Source: CSP1-4 sp036559965
GTDB taxonomy: Bacteria > Chloroflexota > Limnocylindria > Limnocylindrales > CSP1-4
Direction of reading: 5' to 3'
DNA length: 27,495 bases
Assembly (NCBI GenBank): GCA_036559965.1
Contig: DATBSD010000008.1
Location: 1 to 27,495 of the forward strand
Below are positions 15,013 to 20,378 of the stretch, one piece after another; position 1 is the first letter of the stretch; each line of letters starts with the position of its first letter. Made by a program: the position numbers and the translations under genes. The notes beneath the pieces were generated by a model, which was not told where the DNA came from, did no database searches, and saw only the letters and a list, made by a program, of their open reading frames with translations.

Positions 15013-15572
15013 GTCGCGGGCTCCGGCAGCGCCCCCGAGCGTCGCACCGCCCGCTCGATGGCCATCGCCAGGAGGGGCAGCACGATGGCGCCTGACACGA
15101 GCATCGCGATGGCGATAGCCAGCAGCGCCTCGGGGGCGAGATCGCGGTAGTAGACCGCCCAGTCATGCAGCAGCGCGGCGACCGTCGCCGCCAGCGACGC
15201 TGCCACGACCACCGGCAGGTCGTAGCGACGGTAGCGCGTGACGGCGAACACGAGCTCGGCAGCGCCACCCTGGAGGAGGCCCGACACGAGCGTGTCGACC
15301 GCCCACTGCGAGCCCAGGAACATCGATACGAAGGCGGCCACCAGCTCCGCGAACACGGCCGCGCCCGGCTTGCGCACGAGCAGCGGCGCGACGATGGCCG
15401 GCAGCAGCCAGCCGGCATAGAGCACGGACTGGAACGGCCCCAGGAAGCCGAGCGCCGCCCAGGCCAGGCCGAACGCCCAGAAGAAGACGCCGAATGCGAC
15501 GGCCACCACGGCCACGACGAGGATGTCTCGCGTCCGCCAGCGCGACGGCGAGCGGCCGGGGATGTCGGTCAT
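15009..15572 (-). CDS. ykoE: YkoE-like substrate-binding (S) component of a thiamine-precursor ECF transporter
   Basis: A 187-residue membrane protein with five or six hydrophobic helices (first about 16-40). The blocks GFLGPFQSVLYAGW, GSQWAVDTLVSGLLQGGAAELVFA and HDWAVYYR match YkoE, the S component for hydroxymethylpyrimidine or thiamine. ATG at 15572 overlaps the stop of the thiamine pyrophosphokinase gene (ATGA), and its own stop overlaps the CTG of the ATPase gene. The TPP riboswitch 0.7 kb upstream supports a thiamine-related substrate. Confidence 0.9.
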   Translation of the reverse strand: MTDIPGRSPSRWRTRDILVVAVVAVAFGVFFWAFGLAWAALGFLGPFQSVLYAGWLLPAIVAPLLVRKPGAAVFAELVAAFVSMFLGSQWAVDTLVSGLLQGGAAELVFAVTRYRRYDLPVVVAASLAATVAALLHDWAVYYRDLAPEALLAIAIAMLVSGAIVLPLLAMAIERAVRRSGALPEPAT

Positions 15573-16255
15573 GTCGGGTCCTCCAGAGCGACGACGGATT
15601 CGATGACCAGCAGGTGGCCGTCCGTGACGCGCACCCACGCCGTCGGCTCGGCGCGCACGTTCGAGAGGCCGCGCGTCGAGCCGGCCGGCAGCGGCTCATG
15701 GGCGAGCGGGTAGACGAGGCCGCGCGTCGTGACGCCGGCGATCGGCCCGCCCAGTGGCAGCAGGCTGACGAGGTCGCCGACACGGCCCTCGATGGTCGCC
15801 TCAGCGGGCCCCCGCAGGAGCCGCGTACGGCTGCTGCCGTCGAGCAGGACGACGTCGACGGCCGCCAGGGCGTCGAGCGCGAGCAGCGCGACGTTCGCGA
15901 GCGCATGGTCGAGGCGCGGTCCGCCGGTCGCGCCGAGGACGACGATGCGGCCAGGACCGGCGGTCAGCGCGGAGCGCAGCGCGAGCTCGGTGTCCGACGC
16001 GTCCTTGTCCGTCGGCCATCGCTCCACTGTGGCGCCGTCACGCTCCAGCGTGACGAGCAGGGCCGGCGCGATGGAGTCGAGGTCGCCGACGACGCGGTCG
16101 ATGACCAGCGCCAGGCGCACGGCCCCGGCCGCGCCGCCGTCGGCGGCCACGACGAGCTGGCGCCCGTCGGCCCAGCCTGGCCAGGCCGCGTCGAGCACGC
16201 TGCGCTCGGGGATGGATCCGTCGGCGACCACGATGGCCACGTCGGGCTGCGACAC
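15569..16255 (-). CDS. thiN: Thiamine pyrophosphokinase
   Basis: A 228-residue cytoplasmic enzyme that converts thiamine and ATP to thiamine diphosphate. Family motifs are visible: VAADGGA near 34-42, VVGDLDSI near 55-62, DKDASDTELAL near 83-93 and GATGGPRLDHALANV near 105-120, followed by a C-terminal beta domain. GTG at 16255 has GGAGG (16264-16268) eight bases upstream, and that site lies inside a perfect hairpin. The gene heads the riboswitch-controlled operon with the YkoE/YkoDC transporter, so import and activation of thiamine are shut off together when TPP is plentiful. Confidence 0.95.
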   Translation of the reverse strand: MSQPDVAIVVADGSIPERSVLDAAWPGWADGRQLVVAADGGAAGAVRLALVIDRVVGDLDSIAPALLVTLERDGATVERWPTDKDASDTELALRSALTAGPGRIVVLGATGGPRLDHALANVALLALDALAAVDVVLLDGSSRTRLLRGPAEATIEGRVGDLVSLLPLGGPIAGVTTRGLVYPLAHEPLPAGSTRGLSNVRAEPTAWVRVTDGHLLVIESVVALEDPT

Positions 16256-16259
16256 GAGG

Positions 16260-16292
16260 CGATCCTCCGTTTGCTCGAGGGACGGAGGATCG
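16260..16292 (-). promoter_or_regulatory. Shine-Dalgarno-sequestering hairpin (TPP riboswitch expression platform)
   Basis: A perfect 10-bp inverted repeat (16260-16269 and 16283-16292, 13-nt loop). In the minus-strand RNA the 3' arm holds the GGAGG of thiN and the 5' arm holds its exact complement CCTCC, so folding hides the ribosome-binding site. It lies eight bases after the TPP aptamer and is followed by no U-tract, pointing to translational rather than transcriptional control. Confidence 0.75.
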
Positions 16293-16300
16293 TCGTCGGT

Positions 16301-16389
16301 GGACTCCCTTCGCTGGTACGAACCAGATCAGGTTCCGAGGGTCTGCGGTCGAGCCGCACTCTCAGCGCCGTGACGGCGCTCCCCTGTCC
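16301..16389 (-). promoter_or_regulatory. TPP (thi-box) riboswitch aptamer
   Basis: Read on the minus strand, the element runs from a P1 strand GGAC through GGGGAGC and GCTGAGAG (the pyrimidine-sensing arm), then ACCC, GAACCTGATCTGG and ACCAGCGAAGGGA, closing with GTCC. These are the invariant thi-box segments in the correct order and spacing. The P3 extension is short. It lies about 45 bases upstream of thiN and binds thiamine diphosphate. Confidence 0.96.
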
Positions 16390-16410
16390 CATCTTCGTGC
16401 TGGTCGCCCG

Positions 16411-16439
16411 ATGCTACACCCGGCCCGACGCCTTGACCA
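16411..16439 (-). promoter_or_regulatory. Promoter of the thiamine operon, TGGTCA-N17-TAGCAT
   Basis: TGGTCA at 16434-16439, a 17-bp spacer and TAGCAT at 16411-16416 on the minus strand. Initiation near 16404 would place the TPP aptamer about 15 bases into the transcript. The TAG of the -10 box is also the stop codon of the HAD phosphatase gene. Confidence 0.55.
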
Positions 16440-17100
16440 CGGTGGGCATCGTGTCGGCGACCCAGTGGGCGCCAGCCTTGCGCAGGCGAGACCGTTCGGC
16501 GGCGCCGGTCAGCACTCCGACGGCGGTCGCATCGGCTCGGCGGGCCATCGTCATGTCGTCCATCGCATCGCCGACGAGGACGAGCTCGGTCGGGCGGAGG
16601 CGAAGGTAGCGGGCGGCCAGCTGCAGCGGCGCTGGATCGGGCTTCTGGTGCGGCACCTCGTCACCGAAGACGGCCGTGTCGAAGGCATCCGCCAGGCCGT
16701 TGGCACGCATCTCGAGCTCGACGCGGGCCCGGTGACCGGCGGTCACCACGGCCGTCCGCACACCCGCCGCGCGCAGCCCCGCGATGGCCTCGGCCGCGCC
16801 GTCGACGAGCTGCGCCACCTCCGTCTCGTAGATGGAGACCCACAGGCGGTCGGCCTCCGGCCAACGAGCCTCGGGCAACCCGACGCGGCGGTAGATGCGC
16901 CGCCAGTCGGGCGCGTACTGGGCTCTGAAGTCGGCCTCGTCGAAGGCCAGCTCGAAGTGCGCGAACAGGTCGCGGTATGTTGCGAGCGTGCGGGCGAAGG
17001 AGTCGATGAGCGTGCCGTCCCAGTCGAACGCCCAGGCTGCGGCGTCGGCCAGCCGGGCGGCCACGGCGCGGGGCGGCCGGGATCGGTCGAGCAACTTCAC
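16414..17100 (-). CDS. HAD-superfamily phosphatase (phosphoglycolate phosphatase-like)
   Basis: A 228-residue HAD hydrolase of subfamily I with a helical cap. Motif I is DWDGTLIDS (about 26-34, nucleophile Asp first), motif II VVTAGH with its Thr, motif III the Lys in HQKPDP, motif IV GDAMDDM. The cap between motifs I and II resembles phosphoglycolate phosphatase and beta-phosphoglucomutase. GTG at 17100 lies nine bases after a TAGCAT box. It precedes the thiamine operon on the same strand and its stop overlaps that operon's promoter; a role in removing phosphate from thiamine phosphates is conceivable but unproven. Confidence 0.9.
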   Translation of the reverse strand: MKLLDRSRPPRAVAARLADAAAWAFDWDGTLIDSFARTLATYRDLFAHFELAFDEADFRAQYAPDWRRIYRRVGLPEARWPEADRLWVSIYETEVAQLVDGAAEAIAGLRAAGVRTAVVTAGHRARVELEMRANGLADAFDTAVFGDEVPHQKPDPAPLQLAARYLRLRPTELVLVGDAMDDMTMARRADATAVGVLTGAAERSRLRKAGAHWVADTMPTVVKASGRV

Positions 17101-17109
17101 GGGGCGGTC

Positions 17110-17115
17110 ATGCTA
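17110..17115 (-). promoter_or_regulatory. -10 box (TAGCAT) of the HAD phosphatase gene
   Basis: TAGCAT on the minus strand, nine bases before the GTG at 17100, in a 51-bp divergent intergenic region. Implies a leader of only two or three bases. Confidence 0.45.
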
Positions 17116-17138
17116 GCGGTCCGAGCGGAGGGCCGTGC

Positions 17139-17144
17139 TAGACT
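17139..17144 (+). promoter_or_regulatory. -10 box (TAGACT) of the YbaK-type gene
   Basis: TAGACT followed by seven bases and the GTG at 17152, the leaderless spacing. No clear -35 hexamer. Confidence 0.5.
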
Positions 17145-17151
17145 CCCGGCC

Positions 17152-17679
17152 GTGCCCCGGATCGACCACCCCGCGCATCGCCGTGTCCGCGACGCAGCGC
17201 ATCGGAACGGCGTCGAGATCGAGATCGTGACCTTCCCCGAGTCGACGCACACCGCATCCGATGCCGCGCGTGCGGTCGGGGCCGAGCTCGGTCAGATCGT
17301 CAAGTCGCTCGTCTTCGCGGCTCCCCACGAGGGCGGCGCGCTGGAGCCCGTGATCGCGCTCATCGGTGGCGCCGACCGCGTCGACGTGGCCCGGCTGGGC
17401 GCCTGTGTCGGCGAGCCGCTGCTGCGTCGGGCCAGCGCCCGCGAAGCCGACGAGCTGACCGGCTTCACCATCGGTGGCATCCCGCCCTTCGGCTACGACC
17501 GACCGGTCCGCGTGGTCATGGATCCCGCCCTCGACGCGTACCCGGTCGTGTGGGCCGCGGCCGGCACGCCGACGGCCGTGTTCGCCATCGCGCCGGACAC
17601 GCTGCGCACGCTCGCCGACGCCGCCGTGGCGCCCATCGCCGAGGAACGCGCCCCGGAAGGGCAGGTCGCCGACGGCTGA
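17152..17679 (+). CDS. YbaK/EbsC-type aminoacyl-tRNA deacylase
   Basis: A 175-residue single-domain protein. TASDAARAVGAELGQIVKSLVF carries the conserved catalytic-site lysine of the YbaK/ProX fold; GFTIGGIPPFGY and the following basic stretch form the usual loop, and PVVWAAAGTP closes the core. Such enzymes hydrolyse mischarged aminoacyl-tRNA (for example Cys- or Ala-tRNA-Pro) in the cytoplasm. The frame stays open far upstream, but that region is antisense to the HAD gene; GTG at 17152, seven bases after TAGACT, fits family length. Confidence 0.92.
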   Translation: MPRIDHPAHRRVRDAAHRNGVEIEIVTFPESTHTASDAARAVGAELGQIVKSLVFAAPHEGGALEPVIALIGGADRVDVARLGACVGEPLLRRASAREADELTGFTIGGIPPFGYDRPVRVVMDPALDAYPVVWAAAGTPTAVFAIAPDTLRTLADAAVAPIAEERAPEGQVADG

Positions 17680-17713
17680 GCCACAACGGGCGAGCGTCCA
17701 GTATCCCGGTGGC

Positions 17714-18241
17714 CTGGCCGCACGCTATCGCTGGTCGGGCACGGGCGAGGGCGACGCGGTCTTCGCGCTCAGCGAGTCGGGCGGCACGCTGGTCGATCTG
17801 GGCGCCCTCGCCGCGCCCGATCCCGAGCGCGCCTGCCGGGCCGAGCTGCGTGTCGAGGGTCCGCTCGGTGCCTGGACCGTGCGCCTCGCCTCGCCTGTCT
17901 TCGACGAGCCCCAGGGGCTGCTCTGGGATGGCCCCGGTCTGCTCGTCGTGAAGTACGGCTTCGTGGCCTATGGGCTCGTCGGGCGGACCGGCGAGCTGCG
18001 CTGGCACGTGTCGCTCGGCACGCCCATCGTGGCCGTCCTCGGGTCGTCGCGCCTCGACCACGTCGTCGTCCAAGGCGAGGTCGAGACCCGCGCCGTGCGG
18101 GCCGACGGCAGCGTGGCGTGGCGAGCGACCCACGACGAGGTGGTGACCGAGGCGGAGATCGTCGGCGGTCGGCTCATCCTGCTCGGCTACGACGGCCGGC
18201 CACGTGCCCTCGACCCGGCCACCGGGCACCAGCTCGGCTGA
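17714..18241 (+). CDS. Small hypothetical protein with PQQ-like beta repeats, start unresolved
   Basis: From about 17714 the frame encodes a beta-rich protein of about 175 residues, with strands such as GLLWDGPGLLVVKYGFVAYGL, GELRWHVSLGTPIVAVLGS and GRLILLGYDGRPRALD. These resemble two or three blades of a PQQ or quinoprotein-like propeller, too few for a full propeller. There is no signal peptide. No ATG, GTG or TTG occurs in frame between 17474 and the start of the protein-like part; the nearest upstream GTG would mean a 200-bp overlap with the YbaK gene. A CTG at 17714 is the only near-cognate start nearby, so this boundary is a guess. It follows YbaK closely, probably on the same transcript. 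No function is assigned. Confidence 0.6.
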   Translation: MAARYRWSGTGEGDAVFALSESGGTLVDLGALAAPDPERACRAELRVEGPLGAWTVRLASPVFDEPQGLLWDGPGLLVVKYGFVAYGLVGRTGELRWHVSLGTPIVAVLGSSRLDHVVVQGEVETRAVRADGSVAWRATHDEVVTEAEIVGGRLILLGYDGRPRALDPATGHQLG

Positions 18242-18303
18242 GGACGATGTGGACGGAATGTGGAATGTTCCGGCGGCGACGCAAGATCCGTGGACAACTT
18301 GCA

Positions 18304-18333
18304 TTGACCCGGCGGCCACGCGGCGGGTAGCGT
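18304..18333 (+). promoter_or_regulatory. Sigma70-type promoter, TTGACC-N18-TAGCGT
   Basis: TTGACC at 18304-18309 and TAGCGT at 18328-18333 with an 18-bp spacer. Predicted start near 18340, immediately before the closed stem at 18343. It is distinct from the TACCAT box of the following gene about 110 bases further on. Confidence 0.5.
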
Positions 18334-18340
18334 TCACGAC

Positions 18341-18421
18341 GTGCCCGGAGGGGCCTGCGAGCGATCGCTAACGGCGGAGATCACATCGATGCCCACGCGG
18401 TCGTGACGGTTCCTCCGGGCC
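18341..18421 (+). ncRNA. Candidate structured RNA or riboswitch-like leader
   Basis: Arms 18343-18351 and 18412-18420 pair perfectly over nine bases, extendable by two G-U pairs, and enclose about 60 nt. Inside, GCGA-GCGA-TCGC forms a hairpin with a GNRA-type loop (18357-18368), and CACG-CGGT-CGTG forms another small stem. A good promoter starts just before the closing stem. No U-tract follows. It does not match a riboswitch class I can recognise by eye. It lies upstream of the GIDE-like and M23 genes. Confidence 0.4.
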
Positions 18422-18437
18422 GTTCCATGTCCTGCGC

Positions 18438-18443
18438 TACCAT
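18438..18443 (+). promoter_or_regulatory. -10 box (TACCAT) of the GIDE-like gene
   Basis: TACCAT followed by six bases and the GTG at 18450. The same hexamer at the same distance precedes the amidotransferase gene at 23317. Confidence 0.5.
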
Positions 18444-18449
18444 CCCGCC

Positions 18450-19349
18450 GTGCTTCCCCTCGGACTGGTCACCCTGGGCGTGCTCGTCTGCGTCGTGGCG
18501 GGGATGCTGCTGCGACGGCTCGGGCCGAACTACCGCATCGCCCGGCTGCTCGCATCCGCGCCAGAGGTGACCCTCGACGAGGTCGTCACGGCCGCGCGCG
18601 GCGGCCAGCCGTACGTCCGCACGCGCGGTCGCATCAGCAGCGACGAAGAGTTTCCCGACGAGCACGACCGGCCGCTCGTCTATCGGCGTCGCCGCCTCGA
18701 GCTGGCGATCGACCCAGCCGGACGCCGCTGGCGCACCCTTCAGGACGAGGTGACGGCGGTGCCCTTCGGCATCGAGGCACGGACAGCGTTCGTGGCCGTC
18801 GACGCGGCGGTCCTCGATGACGGCCTCGCGGTCATCGTGCGCGAGTCGGTCGGAACCGCGGCCGATGCGCCGGACCGCGTCCCGCCGGGCACGGACCCAG
18901 CCACGCCGTTGCGCCACCGGATCCACCAGATCTCGGCGGTCGAGCAGGCCTGGGTGGCGGGCGCCCCGGATGTCGCGCCCGACGGGACGGCGCGGCTCAC
19001 GGAGGGCGGCGGACGGCCGCTCATCCTGACCACCCTCGAGCTGCCCGAGGCGATGCGCCTGCTGGCTGCCGGTCACCGGCGGACCGTCCTCGCGGCGACC
19101 ATCCTGCTCGCGTTCGGTCTGGCGTTCGTGGCTCTCGGCGCGGTCGTCTGGGTGACGCTTCTCGTGGCTCCGGTCGCAGCAGCTGCCACGCCCAGCCCGA
19201 GCGCCCTGGCGAGCGGCGACACGCGCAGCGGCGGCGAGGGGGCCGGCCTCGCCGGACAGCCCTTCCTGGCGCTCGCAGCGGTCCTCGCCCTGGGCACCCT
19301 TTCGGCGCTCCTGGCGGCCGCCTGGGTGCGGCTGCGGAGCGCCACGTGA
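18450..19349 (+). CDS. Two-pass membrane protein, GIDE-like domain
   Basis: A 299-residue protein: membrane helix at about 2-22, a soluble domain at about 25-205, a second helix near 210-235, a short Ser/Gly-rich loop and a third hydrophobic segment near 270-293. The soluble part has YVRTRGRISS, DRPLVYRRRRLEL, a Trp-containing strand, VDAAVLDDG, VAGAPDV and LILTTLELPEAMRLLAAG. This order resembles the GIDE domain found in membrane proteins of many bacteria and in the mitochondrial ligase MUL1, but the match is made by eye and is moderate. There is no RING domain, so a ubiquitin ligase label would be wrong. Its stop overlaps the start of the M23 peptidase (GTGA). Confidence 0.7.
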   Translation: MLPLGLVTLGVLVCVVAGMLLRRLGPNYRIARLLASAPEVTLDEVVTAARGGQPYVRTRGRISSDEEFPDEHDRPLVYRRRRLELAIDPAGRRWRTLQDEVTAVPFGIEARTAFVAVDAAVLDDGLAVIVRESVGTAADAPDRVPPGTDPATPLRHRIHQISAVEQAWVAGAPDVAPDGTARLTEGGGRPLILTTLELPEAMRLLAAGHRRTVLAATILLAFGLAFVALGAVVWVTLLVAPVAAAATPSPSALASGDTRSGGEGAGLAGQPFLALAAVLALGTLSALLAAAWVRLRSAT

Positions 19350-20335
19350 GCGGCGGGCCGCAGCGCCGCATCCCGCGGCGCCGAGCGCGACCACGCGACC
19401 AGGCACACCCCGCGACGAGTGCGGAGGTCGGCCGTCGGGCGACACCGGGAGGCGATGCCGGCAGCGGTCGGCGCATGGCCCTCCTGGCGGTGGTCGGCGT
19501 CGTGGTGCTGCTCGCCCTCGTCAGCCTGGGCACCGTCGCCGACCGCCTCGGGATCGCCGACCCAACATCACCCGCGACGCTCGGGGCACCGTCGGCCTCG
19601 GCGAGCGGCCTCATCGGGTCCGCGCCGAGCTCGGCCCCGAGCACGTCGCCGTCGCTTCCGGCGACCGCATCACCGGAGGCGTCATCGTCGGCTTCCCCGT
19701 CCGCCTCGGCGACACCCCTGGCGTCCCCGACGCCGGCATCGGTCGGGGTGGTGCCCGCTGCTCCGACGTCGGCCGACGGATTCAAGCTCCGGGCGACGAC
19801 CATCGACCTGACGTTTCCCATCCCTCGTGGCACGCGGGTCAGGTACACGAACGACTTCCTCATCCCGCGCGTCGGCGTGACGCGTCGCTACAACCACGCT
19901 CGAGGTGTCTCGGCCAGCGGGCGCCTGTTGCGGGCGCACGATGGCATCGACATCCGGGCCAAGCTGCGAACGAAGCTCTACGCCGGCTTCTCTGGGACGG
20001 TCATCGACCCGGCCGCTCGCTGGCGACCCTGGGACCCGGAGCGCTACGGCAACGTCGTCGTCATCGTCTCCGACGAGGCGCCGACCGCGGGATACGCCGT
20101 GCTCTACGCCCACCTCGCGACGACGCCGCTCGAGGTCGGCGATCACGTCGAGCGGGGACAGCTCATCGGCCGGCTGGGCCAGACCGGCAACGCCATCGGC
20201 ACGGTGCCCCACGTCCACGTCGAGCTCCGCGCGCCCTTCCGGATCCCGGTCCGTGAGGGCGGTCGCGTGCGGCGCATCGATGCCTTCGATCCGTATCCCA
20301 GCCTCGTCGCCGCCGACCCACGACGCGACCCGTAG
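19346..20335 (+). CDS. M23 family metallopeptidase (LytM/lysostaphin-like), membrane-anchored
   Basis: A 329-residue protein. A basic N-tail of about 43 residues precedes one membrane helix (about 44-66), then about 70 residues of Ser/Pro/Ala-rich linker and the peptidase domain. Zinc ligands are in HDGIDI (H198, D202) and HVHVEL (catalytic H289, ligand H291), with HLATTPLEVGDHVERGQ and GQTGN between them as in LytM. The residues needed for activity are present. It should cut peptidoglycan cross-links outside the membrane, although many Chloroflexota are reported to have atypical envelopes, so the substrate is uncertain. It is coupled by GTGA to the GIDE-like gene. Confidence 0.93.
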   Translation: MSGGPQRRIPRRRARPRDQAHPATSAEVGRRATPGGDAGSGRRMALLAVVGVVVLLALVSLGTVADRLGIADPTSPATLGAPSASASGLIGSAPSSAPSTSPSLPATASPEASSSASPSASATPLASPTPASVGVVPAAPTSADGFKLRATTIDLTFPIPRGTRVRYTNDFLIPRVGVTRRYNHARGVSASGRLLRAHDGIDIRAKLRTKLYAGFSGTVIDPAARWRPWDPERYGNVVVIVSDEAPTAGYAVLYAHLATTPLEVGDHVERGQLIGRLGQTGNAIGTVPHVHVELRAPFRIPVREGGRVRRIDAFDPYPSLVAADPRRDP

Positions 20336-20378
20336 TCGGGTCCCACCACACGCCGGGACCATCCGGTCATAGGAAGCG

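Noticed and set aside
12712..15150. An 812-codon plus-strand frame opposite ykoDC
   Set aside because: Low-complexity Arg/Gln/Glu composition with no recognisable domain; the minus strand encodes an ABC transporter with complete Walker motifs.
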